Source: Tetraselmis striata (taxonomy: Eukaryota; Chlorophyta; Chlorodendrophyceae; Chlorodendrales; Chlorodendraceae). From it: DNA of 64,000 nt. The translations under genes were made by a program, and so were the position numbers. The notes under the pieces were generated by a model that saw nothing but the letters and a program-made list of their open reading frames with translations, was not told the origin of the DNA and did no database searches. Below are positions 1 to 7,834 of this stretch, one piece after another. Location: contig VCJN01003342.1 of assembly GCA_006384855.1 (NCBI GenBank), positions 1 to 64,000 on the forward strand, in the 5' to 3' direction. The first letter of the stretch is position 1, and each line of letters begins with the position of its first letter.

Positions 1-49
1 GATATACATAGAGTGTGTATGCAGATACTAAAGTAAACTAAACAAGCGC

Positions 50-110
50 GGTAGTACATCAGGTACTGGTATGAGTTACAAATAAAGGCCAGTAACAAAT
101 TAAAGCCACC
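50..110. repeat. Dispersed repeat fragment left of the retroelement pair
   Basis: The stretch carrying GTACATCAGG...GTACTGGTATGA...CAGTAACAAA recurs at about 6425-6480 and, inverted, at about 43000-43110. It is non-coding. Its copies on both sides of the 150-6365 block show that the retroelements lie in a region already rich in this repeat. Confidence 0.6.
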
Positions 111-149
111 GCAAGAAGCAGTACTCCTTACTGGAATTTGTTCTGAACT

Positions 150-313
150 AGTTTATGTGGTTTCTCTACTTGTACGAGATAGCCCTGGCACGGCGCCCGT
201 AGCGTGCGTGTGCGCGCGCACGATTGCGGGGGCCGGTCAGGGCCACTACCTGCATTCACGGCGGACCGACCGGTCACTCTCCTTTGCTGTGGCACGCTCC
301 ATCGAGCGCACAT
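150..313 (+). repeat. A1 split direct repeat of RT-type element, copy 1
   Basis: Matches A2 (2858-3035) nearly base for base: TTTCTC, CGAGATAGCC, a GCGCGCGCACGATTGCGGGG block, CGGACCGACCGGTCAC and CATCGAGCGCAC all occur in the same order. It starts just after GAACTAGTTTATG, the junction core. Confidence 0.8.
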
Positions 314-335
314 AGTGCCGCGCAGGGTGCCGGTC

Positions 336-2830
336 TTCCGCCATCGTACCATGTACGGTGAGCGTAGCCTTTCGGGCCCCCCCTGGGGAGAAACCCGTTC
401 GTTTGTGTGGTTAATGGACGCGCGCCGCTTGCGACGTGCTAACTACTACCCGCGAACGAGCTGCTGATTACTCGCCCAACGCGAGGAGAGGACGAAGCCG
501 CAGCGCTTCGTCCCCATTCAGTGGAACAAGGTCCAAGCCCTTCGACCAGTGTCGACCAACAGTAACCCCAGGCTGCCCCTTCCTGTGTGGGCATGGCTCA
601 ATCCGTACTGACCCCTACTCGACGTAGGTGTCGCGATGCGCTCCGACTTGGGCGTATGCCGACGCACGCCCGCCTTCTAGTACATATTCGAGTACAAAGT
701 GACAGTACACTGCCAGTGGCCAAGCCAGCGCCTAGTGGCACATGGCTACTCCCACGCCGCGGCACTCCTACTGTGCCGCGCACCGTGGGCCCTGACGCCG
801 ACGCGGCGAGGGCCAGCATCGCGACATATATCGCGCCAATTCATGTACTCCCGACTCCCCCTTTATGATACATCGCGTCCGTCGTAATTTCGGCAACTGG
901 CAAGCCGCTGGTGCGAATCGCAATGTTCTCAACCGGATATCCAGAGGTGTACGCGTTCCTTTCTTGGACGGGCTTGCCCCACCTTCTTTTCATCAGAGGG
1001 TGTCAATGGGGGATGCTACCCCTTCCCGATTGGAGTTTATGGACGGTGAATTGGCTCGCTTCCCGGCCGTTGGCGCAAAATGGTTGTCTATGTTGTTCTT
1101 GGTTCCTAAGCCATGAACAAACAAATGGAGGCTCGTCATTGACCTTCGCCCTATGAACTGCTATTGCGAGACGCGCTATCTTCCGTTCGAGACGCTTTCG
1201 CATTTGCGCAATCTGGCGCGCCCTGGGGACTACATGTTGCAGATGGACCCGCAGGATGGGTGTTACGCGGTTGGAATCGCCCCTGAGGACATGGACTTTT
1301 TCACTATCGATTACCGCGGCACTCAGTACCGACTGGTTGGCCTTCCCATGGGCTGGTCTCTGTCCACCTATTACTTCTGCCAATTCACCAACGTCCTCAC
1401 TAGGGCATTGCCTCGTCACCCGGCTGAAGCAGACGGCACACCTATTCCCCGGCGCCGATTTGGCCTACGCATGTTACCCTACATACATGGACGATTTCAT
1501 GTTACTAGCTCGGACTCAGGCTGAGGCCATATCTGGCAACGTGCATGACTACATCGAACGCCACTTCTCAGGATTTGGTCTATCCGCTGCGCAACCCCAA
1601 CAAGGGCGTGTGGGAGCCCACCCAAAAGCTCGTGCACCTGGGGTTAGAAAATGACACATCGGGGTCGCCTACTCTTCGTGCGCCCGCTGAGAAACTGGCT
1701 GGCATCGGTTGCGCGGCCAAACGCCTAATCCAACGAGCAAAACGCAATCGTCGGTGGCTGCCAGCTCGCTAGTTGGCCGCTCTCGCAGGCAAATGCCAGT
1801 TTCTCTACTTGGCCATCGCCCCTGCACGTTATTTCTACCTCCGTGAGCTGCATGATGTGCTCAAGACGCGCGACTCTTGGTCCGGTCGCGTCAAGCTCAC
1901 CCGCCAGCTCGAACGCGATCTGCAATGGTGGGTGGGCGTGCCAACCCAACACAACGGCCGCCCCATTAACCGCCCCGTCGAAAGCGGATACCTACACGTT
2001 GACATTTCGTCGTACGGTTGGGGTGCCTTTCTGAACGAGCACCATGAAGCTCGGGGGTTTTGGTACGACGATGACCGCACCGCGCACATTACTCTGAAAG
2101 AGCTCAAAGCCGTCCGCTTGGCTATTGAGTCCTTCCTCCCCATGCTCCGTAACCGTCACATCCGCTTGCACGAGGATAACCAAGCGGTTGTCGGCGTCCT
2201 CACCCACCTCACTTCTCGCTCTCCGCGCCTCATGGCTTAGCTACGCAAAACATGGTACCTCATGGACACATACGGCATTACCCTTTCCGTGCGCTACATC
2301 CGTTCTGCGGCAAATATCTGGGATGACCGCCTTAGTCGCGAGGTTGATTGCGACGACTGGCAGTTCAACCCTCGTCGATTCGCCTCGCTCACTACTGAAT
2401 GGGGCGCGTGCACCATCGACCGCTTCGCGACGGCTGAAAACGCCCCCTACCCCGCCACAACGCCCGCTGGCGTGACCCGCGGTGCGAGGCCGTTGACGCC
2501 TTGCGCCTCTCCGACGCTGCATGGCGTTGCGAACGTAACTGGTGTAACCCTCCATGGAACCTTATCGGCGATCTTGTCTCCAAACTGGAGTCCAGCGGTG
2601 CCCCAGCCATCGTCATTCTTCCCTACTGGCCTGACAAAGCTTGGGACCAGCTCCTCTCGGAGATATGCTCTGACCTGCGCTCCTGGAAGCCGCGCCACGT
2701 ACGACCTCTTCATTCCTGGCCGTACTAGCGACCGCCTCCCGTGGGTGCACCCCGCTGGCGTGTCGTCGCCTTCAACATTCCCACCCGTGACCCCCGCCCA
2801 TGGCCTGCTGCGCCCGGCATTTTCTAGTCG
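336..2830 (+). pseudogene. Decayed reverse transcriptase-RNase H-methyltransferase-like polyprotein (copy 1)
   Basis: Reading across frames gives the order of a DIRS-type Pol. The fingers motif WRLVIDLRPMN lies near 1130, MLQMDPQDG near 1233, YRLVGLPMGW near 1327 and the catalytic YMDD box near 1484. RNase H follows: VDISSYGWGAF near 2000, the ELKAV glutamate near 2100, EDNQAVVGV near 2172 and DRLSRE near 2327. A C-terminal block has NPPWNLIGDL near 2550 and PYWPDKAW near 2623, resembling the methyltransferase-like domain of DIRS elements. Breaks seen against the 39-42 kb copy are a frameshift near 1110, another between 1450 and 1500, a TAG near 1770 and a TAG at 2238 where the other copy has GAG. 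No intact product is expected. The N-terminal part (336-1000) has no domain I recognise. Confidence 0.85.
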
Positions 2831-2857
2831 GCAAACCAGACGTTCCTTGTGAAATGT
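2829..2857 (+). repeat. B1 repeat of RT-type element, copy 1
   Basis: The CGGCAAACCAGACGTTCC...GTGAAATG block matches B2 at 3138-3166. It is followed directly by the junction core and A2. Confidence 0.75.
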
Positions 2858-3035
2858 TCTAAACTAGTATATGTGGTTTCTCTATCTACCTGTACGAGAT
2901 AGCCTTGGCACGGCAGCGCCCGCTGCGCGTGTGTGCGCGCGCACGATTGCGGGGGCCGGTCAGGGCCATTACCTGCCTTCACGGCGGACCGACCGGTCAC
3001 TCTCCTTTGCTGTGGCACGCTCCATCGAGCGCACC
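2858..3035 (+). repeat. A2 split direct repeat of RT-type element, copy 1
   Basis: Second copy of A1 (150-313). It also preserves the empty target site for the MITE inserted in the 42-kb element: the same stretch here reads straight from CCTGACC-side to TGAAGGC-side sequence without insertion. An 18-bp C tract (3044-3061) follows. Confidence 0.8.
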
Positions 3036-3137
3036 ACAGCCCGCCCCCCCCCCCCCCCCCCGCCCCCGCCGTGGCTGTGGATTTGTATGCCTGCAAATTC
3101 CTGATTTTCACAACCTGTAACCAGACCTGGCATTCTT

Positions 3138-3166
3138 CGGCAGACCAGACGTTCCTTGTGAAATGA
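3138..3166 (+). repeat. B2 repeat and end of RT-type element, copy 1
   Basis: Repeats B1 (2829-2857) and ends in GTGAAATG. The next bases, ATCTAAACTAGTTTATGGGG, are the beginning of the Gag-YR element, so the two elements abut with no spacer. Confidence 0.75.
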
Positions 3167-3349
3167 TCTAAACTAGTTTATGGGGTTTCCATCCTTGACC
3201 TAACCGCTTTTCAGCTACAAGTGCTGCGCAGTGGTACGGGAGCTAGTAACTGTTGTTGCGCCCTTGTTGGGTGCAGCACGAGTAGACATAAAAGCAGCCA
3301 GAACAGCTGAGCCTGCCATCTTCCAGTTTTCGCTGCGTTCCACGCAGCG
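3167..3349 (+). repeat. A1 split direct repeat of Gag-YR element, copy 1
   Basis: Identical or nearly so to A2 (6061-6244): the stretch from TTTATGGGGTTTCCATCC to CGTTCCACGCAGCG is shared, after which the two diverge. It probably includes the promoter and leader of the gag transcript, whose ATG lies about 110 bp downstream. Confidence 0.85.
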
Positions 3350-3462
3350 ATGTAAAAACTGTCTCGTAACCCGTTGCGAGCAAGGTCACCCCAGGTTGTT
3401 CAAGACCACACCCGGCTCGCCATCCGAGTGTGATATTCTCGTCCGTACGTCCGTGCGTTACT

Positions 3463-4317
3463 ATGTCAGATGGAGAAGAACCCGTCGTTGAGCCGACGCT
3501 TACGTCGTTGCAAGCAGATGTGCGTGCATTGGCTACAGCTGTGGCACAATTGACGGCTCGTGATCGCGCTGTCGATGGAGAAGGGGCACATGGCTCCGGC
3601 TCCGGGCAGCGCTTCGCGGGACAGCCGACAGGCAGCGGGGGAGCCGCAGAGCGCCCCGACTTGCTAGAGCTAGCCCAGAGCGGCCGTGTCGGAGCAAAAT
3701 CCGTGAGTGCCGAGGATGATTACCTCGCGGTGCCAGAGCTACTGCAGAGAGCAGAGTCTGGTTACGAGGCCGTTCGACCGGTCAGCCGAGTGCCTGGACT
3801 TTTCCCGTTGAGCACCGACCTAACGAACGAGTACCTCAAGCAGGATGACCGGCGTCTGCCGGCCCAGGAGGAGTACTTGTGGATGTCGTGTTTCGGGGCT
3901 CACATGGCCGCCCTTTTCGTGGCGCTCGACGAGCTGCTACCTTACGTCCCCACCACTAACCAGGACTTCACCCCCTACCTCGCGAGAGCTCGGAATCACG
4001 CCGAGGCCATCGACAAGGCGTTTCGTTTCCGTCTAGCCTTCCTGCGGAGGCTGAATGAGATCAAGCGTGTGCACGGTGACCAAGGCGTTCTGGATGTGCT
4101 GCGAGCTCAGCATTTTCAGCCCGCTGCGGAGCATCTGGGTTCTGCGATTTTTGGGGACCTGATGAGAGACTACGAGCGTCGTGTCTTCGAGGCGACCGTT
4201 GCCAGCAGTGCCAAGGCGACCGCTACTTCTCGAGTAGCGGCTGCAGCTGCAGGTCGCGGGCGTGGGCGAGGACGTGGTGGTGGACGTGGACGCGGCCGCG
4301 AAGGTGAGCACGAATGA
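3463..4317 (+). CDS. Gag-like protein of YR retroelement (copy 1)
   Basis: A 284-residue ORF from the first ATG (MSDGEEP). The N-terminus is acidic with a possible short coiled coil (LTSLQADVRALATAVAQL), then a Gly/Ser-rich linker, then a helical region of about 150 residues (from PELLQRAESGYEAVRPVS to the LMRDYERRVFEA stretch), and a C-terminal Arg-Gly tail (GRGRGRGRGGGRGRGRE) typical of RNA-binding RGG boxes. No zinc knuckle is visible. Its place ahead of the recombinase and its basic tail fit a DIRS-type Gag that packages the element RNA; this is inferred from position and composition, not a recognised domain. The inverted copy at 28916-29791 is seven residues longer near the N-terminus and otherwise nearly the same, so the frame is under constraint or the copies are young. 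It ends in TGA with the recombinase in the same frame. Confidence 0.75.
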   Translation: MSDGEEPVVEPTLTSLQADVRALATAVAQLTARDRAVDGEGAHGSGSGQRFAGQPTGSGGAAERPDLLELAQSGRVGAKSVSAEDDYLAVPELLQRAESGYEAVRPVSRVPGLFPLSTDLTNEYLKQDDRRLPAQEEYLWMSCFGAHMAALFVALDELLPYVPTTNQDFTPYLARARNHAEAIDKAFRFRLAFLRRLNEIKRVHGDQGVLDVLRAQHFQPAAEHLGSAIFGDLMRDYERRVFEATVASSAKATATSRVAAAAAGRGRGRGRGGGRGRGREGEHE

Positions 4318-4356
4318 TGGCGTGGGGCGCCGCTCGTCGGAGCTGCAGGAGCCTTG
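4312..4356 (+). promoter_or_regulatory. Candidate stop-readthrough site between gag and YR
   Basis: GAA TGA TGG: the gag UGA is followed by 12 open codons joining directly to the recombinase frame. The inverted copy has GAG TGA CGG at the same place and is also open. A same-frame single stop in both copies is what gag-pol style readthrough requires. Reinitiation at the distant ATG is the alternative. Confidence 0.4.
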
Positions 4357-5979
4357 CGAGGCCACCTTTCGGTGACCGCCGCAAAACGCACCCTTGCAGC
4401 TCAACGACGGGATGAGCGCCCTGTGTCAGGACCTGACCCCCCCACCTTACAGACTTCATTTAGACCTTCCTCGGTGCGGCGCTTCTTACAGCTACAGCCG
4501 AGTGCGGCTCAACCATCCGCACACCTGCACATGGCGGCTCAACCATCCGCCTTTCTTACAACCCCATCTCTGCGTTCGTCGGTTGTTACACTACGTGTTA
4601 CAACCGGTTCGCAACGACCAAGTTTCGCGCGTGTACGTTACGCACGGGACAGGCGCTACGAGCGCGACGGGCGCGCGGGGCGGCCCTCTTACCTGAACCT
4701 AGCCCCGCAAACCCGTACTGAAGCTACTGCAAACCCGTCCAGCAACTACCGGCCAACCGCCGGGAACCTAACCGCTGCTGCCGAGTACTTTGCGGACAGT
4801 AGCCGTGCCAGTGGAACTCTGTCAGTAAAACGACGCACTTACGTAATCGACGAGCCCGCAGCTATCGCTCCATGGGCTGCGTCACTGCGATCTCGGCTGC
4901 AGGACGCTTTCGGCTCAGACGAGCTAGGCCAGCGGACGCTGGACCTGCTCTCCAGCTCCCTCAGCGCGCAAACCCTCAAGAGCTACGCCGGCAGACTGTC
5001 TCAGTTCGCTGAGTTCTGCCACGACTCCGAGAACATCAGCCCGCTGGAGGCGACTACTGCTACTGTTGTTCGGTACGTTGCCTGGATCGGGGAGCGAGGT
5101 CACATCGCAGCTAAGTCGCTGCAGCCCTACCTGTCTGCCATCAACACCTTCTTCGAGCTGCACAACCTCGTCCCGATCGCCAAGGACAGCCTACACCTCA
5201 CTTCGGCAAGGCGTGGGTTAATGTTGCGGCAGCGCCGGCTGGACGCTGCCCCCTTGCGTGTCCCTCTGCCTGCGGATGTAGCTTACCGCTTCGTCTCAAA
5301 GGCCGAGCTAATTGTGTCTGCTCCTTATCCAGAGTCCCACCTCGACTACCGAGCCCTCTTGGCTTCGGTTGTCAACTTCCTGTTCTTTGCCAGGGGCCTT
5401 ACTGGCGTCTCCTGTCGAGCGCAAGATGTACATGTCGACACCTACAACATCACCTTGCAGGTCTACCGCGAGAAGGGTCGCGCTGGCCGTCGGGGACCCG
5501 ACGACCTGCGCGTACTGCTCCTTCCGGTGTCCGAGCACCCTCGAGTGGCACGACTCTTACGCTACTTCATCGACAACGTCCAGTCTGTCCCCCTGGTTAC
5601 TGTTGGCTTGGCTGCCTCCAACTTCTGGGCTGTAAATGTGGCTGAGCAGTCAAAACCTTGGACTGCGGCTACGATGTCAGACTGGTTGTCTACAGCCGTC
5701 AACCTAGTCAACGCAGCCCCTCCTGCTGGCACTTCCTGGACTTCACACAGTCTGCGCAAGGGCGCAGCCTCTGCTGCAAACGCCATCGGAGCGCCACTGT
5801 CCCACATCCGCTACCAAGGCGGTTGGGCCACTAACTCCGATGTCGTTTTGGACTACATCGACCCCAACGTTCTTCCTTCTCCTGGCGCGTGGTTCTTCTT
5901 TGGACACATCGCCCCCCTCCGCCACTTCCAAGTCCAACAGGACTCCGCAGCGGTGGCCTTCCCAGTGCCTCCTTCATGA
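4318..5979 (+). CDS. Tyrosine recombinase of YR retroelement (copy 1)
   Basis: Open from the gag stop to TGA at 5979. The first in-frame ATG is at 4531, so either translation starts there (about 482 residues) or the frame is entered by readthrough of the gag UGA. From about 4900 it has the SAM-like core-binding region (LGQRTLDLLSSSLSAQTLKS, SPLEATTATVVRYVAWIGER) and then the phage-integrase catalytic fold. HSLRKGA at 5746 is the HxxR box, GGWATNSDVVLDYID holds the likely nucleophile Tyr at 5854, and FARGLTGVSCRAQDV near 5387 probably supplies the first catalytic Arg. The N-terminal 180 residues are Pro/Arg-rich without a known domain. This enzyme class integrates circular cDNA of DIRS, Ngaro and PAT elements without target duplication. 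About a dozen residues differ from the copy at 27254-28915; both are uninterrupted. Confidence 0.9.
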   Translation, partial: WRGAPLVGAAGALRGHLSVTAAKRTLAAQRRDERPVSGPDPPTLQTSFRPSSVRRFLQLQPSAAQPSAHLHMAAQPSAFLTTPSLRSSVVTLRVTTGSQRPSFARVRYARDRRYERDGRAGRPSYLNLAPQTRTEATANPSSNYRPTAGNLTAAAEYFADSSRASGTLSVKRRTYVIDEPAAIAPWAASLRSRLQDAFGSDELGQRTLDLLSSSLSAQTLKSYAGRLSQFAEFCHDSENISPLEATTATVVRYVAWIGERGHIAAKSLQPYLSAINTFFELHNLVPIAKDSLHLTSARRGLMLRQRRLDAAPLRVPLPADVAYRFVSKAELIVSAPYPESHLDYRALLASVVNFLFFARGLTGVSCRAQDVHVDTYNITLQVYREKGRAGRRGPDDLRVLLLPVSEHPRVARLLRYFIDNVQSVPLVTVGLAASNFWAVNVAEQSKPWTAATMSDWLSTAVNLVNAAPPAGTSWTSHSLRKGAASAANAIGAPLSHIRYQGGWATNSDVVLDYIDPNVLPSPGAWFFFGHIAPLRHFQVQQDSAAVAFPVPPS

Positions 5980-6031
5980 CTTGGCGCTACCCCTTCTCCG
6001 TCAATCCACCGCTCTCTACGTTCGCTCAAGA

Positions 6032-6060
6032 CTGGCAAAACCAGACTCAACTTTGAAATG
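6032..6060 (+). repeat. B1 repeat of Gag-YR element, copy 1
   Basis: GGCAAAACCAGAC...TTTGAAATG, identical to B2 at 6336-6364 and homologous to the B repeats of the RT-type element. Confidence 0.85.
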
Positions 6061-6244
6061 ATCTAAACTAGTTTATGGGGTTTCCATCCTTGACCTAACC
6101 GCTTTTCAGCTACAAGTGCTGCGCAGTGGTACGGGAGCTAGTAACTGTTGTTGCGCCCTTGTTGGGTGCAGCACGAGTAGACATAAAAGCAGCCAGAACA
6201 GCTGAGCCTGCCATCTTCCAGTTTTCGCTGCGTTCCACGCAGCG
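6061..6244 (+). repeat. A2 split direct repeat of Gag-YR element, copy 1
   Basis: Copy of A1 (3167-3349), beginning with the core ATCTAAACTAGTTTATG and ending at CCACGCAGCG. The B1/A2 junction reproduces the sequence formed where a circular intermediate is closed. Confidence 0.85.
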
Positions 6245-6335
6245 CCCCCCCTGACTCCGTTTTCCCTCCACGCTTTTCGCTAAACCTTCCTGCCAATTTC
6301 GGCTCTTGACCGTGTAAAACAGCCTGCGCGACCTT

Positions 6336-6364
6336 TTTGGCAAAACCAGACTCAACTTTGAAAT
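6336..6364 (+). repeat. B2 repeat, right end of Gag-YR element, copy 1
   Basis: Repeat of B1 followed by unrelated flanking DNA (TATATCAACAGAG). The 90 bp between A2 and B2 (6245-6335) is found again in the inverted copy at 26902-26995, so it belongs to the element. Confidence 0.8.
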
Positions 6365-6560
6365 GTATATCAACAGAGCAAGCCGCCGCCTAAAAGCGGC
6401 GCCCGCATCATCCCGCACGAAGCGGTACATCAGGAGGTACTGGTGTGAATTACAAAAAGGGCAGTAACAAAACCATCTACTGCTAAAAGTAGTACTAAAA
6501 ATCAACACAGCAAGCCGCCCGCATCCCGCATGCTGAGGCGGGATGTGGATGAGTGATGTG
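6365..6560. repeat. Dispersed repeat with GC-rich inverted repeat
   Basis: Contains two diverged copies of CAACASAGCAAGCCGCC followed by AAAGCGG/GCATCCCGCAT palindromic sequence, and GTACTGGTGTGAATTACAAA. The same modules occur inverted at about 42890-43110. It is non-coding, and looks like a small non-autonomous element or a satellite remnant. Confidence 0.55.
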
Positions 6561-7834
6561 GAATTGTGGATGATGCGCTCAGGGCTCTGAGTCCGGGCCA
6601 CGCGTGCACGTGCACGTGCGTGTGAGGGTACATCAGCAGGTACTGCTGGTACAGGTACGCGCGGCCCGTATCAGCACAACGGCGGCGCGTCGTGTGGACG
6701 GCGGTAGCAGTTGTTGCGGTATAATAGTAAATACCACCGAATGAGAACAGTATGAGAAGCTATGCGATGATGACTCGATATCAAACCGATGGGCCCGGAA
6801 GTAACTGCTACGACGGTCCGTAGCGCGACCCCCCGACCCGCTCTTCCACTCTTTGCGACTGTATGCCGGACCCGCTCCCTCCTCCCGAGGCCCGGTTCCG
6901 CCACACCAAGCCAGCAGACCGCCCACGGAATCCGGAGCGAGCCGGGCCTAGGTCGAGGACATCCCCTCAACGCCCCTCTCTCTGCGCCACGAGTGCTGAC
7001 GAGCGCCGGTTGACGATTATGTGTGCGTCGTATCAGAATATTAAGGTACGGTAAGCCTCCGTTTTAAGGAGGTAAAGAACGACCAGCTCCGACTCTGCCT
7101 GGCCCGCCACTGGCGTGGTGAGTCGTGTCAGAAGTCTGCAAGACTGCGTTCACGCTTTCCGCAGGGTAGGTGAGCAGGGATACGTGTAGGCGGCGCCTTC
7201 GTCTTTGGCATCCGCTGCCGCCTCTGGGAGCCAATCGCGTTGACCCCCCTCGGCTCGCGCTTCTGCGTCCTGTATGTACTTCGAGTGCGGATTTACCCGC
7301 ACCCTTCAGTAGGCGCCGCGCGGATGCTCCGACATGGGGCCCCGTTCCCCTCAGATAACTTGCAGACAAATAATTAGTCCATCGGGGTGGCTGATGCGCC
7401 TCAGCCACCTTTTGTTCTCAATGCGCCCTCCGCGGCTGCCCACACTAGAGGTTACTCTCTCTCCCTCCCCCTTTCCCTCTCCCCCTCTTCCTCTTCCTCT
7501 ATCGCTCTGTCGCTCGCTCTACTTTGACTCGCGCCGCAGCGCCACCAGTTCCGGAAGTCTCCTGTTCGGTTATCACGTCAGTTCACAGCGTGACAAGCGC
7601 TTGAGCGTGACAGCGTGGCGGAAGTATTTGAGCTTGCATGAGCGTTTGCGCTTTTCACTTTGCATGCGCTTGAGCGTTTGCAGCGTGGCAAGCGCCCGAG
7701 TGCTGACCGAGCGCCCGCTGCTCTGCATGCAGGCCAAACGCGTCTCCCTCAACTTGAAGCTGGGTGAGGCGTCCAACCGGTGCAGTCAGTCCGCCTTTGG
7801 AAGGCCATCACTACGGTACACGCCGCTGAACAGG
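6561..7834. other. Non-coding region upstream of the ShK-cyclophilin gene
   Basis: No convincing gene. A GTGCACGTGCACGTGC palindrome lies near 6604, a CT-rich tract at 7455-7520 and clustered imperfect repeats of GCGCTTGAGCGT/GAGCGTTTGCG at 7588-7700. The last two directly precede the gene at 7835 and are candidates for its promoter region; this is inference from position only. Confidence 0.35.

Larger units (their letters stand above)
150..3166 (+). mobile_element. YR-retroelement unit coding RT-RNase H-MT only (copy 1)
   Basis: A 3.0-kb element delimited by split direct repeats in the order A1 (150-313), coding body, B1 (2829-2857), A2 (2858-3035), B2 (ending 3166). This layout is characteristic of PAT/Kangaroo-type tyrosine-recombinase retrotransposons and differs from true LTRs, because the unique part of the right repeat (B) is absent from the left end. 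The body codes reverse transcriptase, RNase H and a DIRS-type methyltransferase-like domain. I find no Gag and no recombinase in it. A second copy with the same limits lies inverted at 38933-42395. Reading frames are broken, so this copy is not autonomous. Confidence 0.8.
3167..6365 (+). mobile_element. YR-retroelement unit coding Gag and tyrosine recombinase (copy 1)
   Basis: A 3.2-kb element with split direct repeats A1 (3167-3349), coding body, B1 (6032-6060), A2 (6061-6244), B2 (6336-6364). It codes only a Gag-like protein and a tyrosine recombinase; there is no room for RT or RNase H. A near-identical inverted copy lies at 26871-30091. Its B repeats (GGCAAAACCAGAC...TTTGAAATG) are clearly related to those of the RT-type element (GGCAAACCAGACG...TGTGAAATG), and both use the core TCTAAACTAGTTTATG. 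I infer that both units are recombined by the same enzyme. Confidence 0.85.

Noticed and set aside
150..3166. LTR retrotransposon with 170-bp LTRs
   Set aside because: The right repeat has an extra part (B) that is absent from the left end but duplicated just before A2, and the encoded Pol is DIRS-like with an MT domain and no integrase. That is a split-repeat YR element, not an LTR element.
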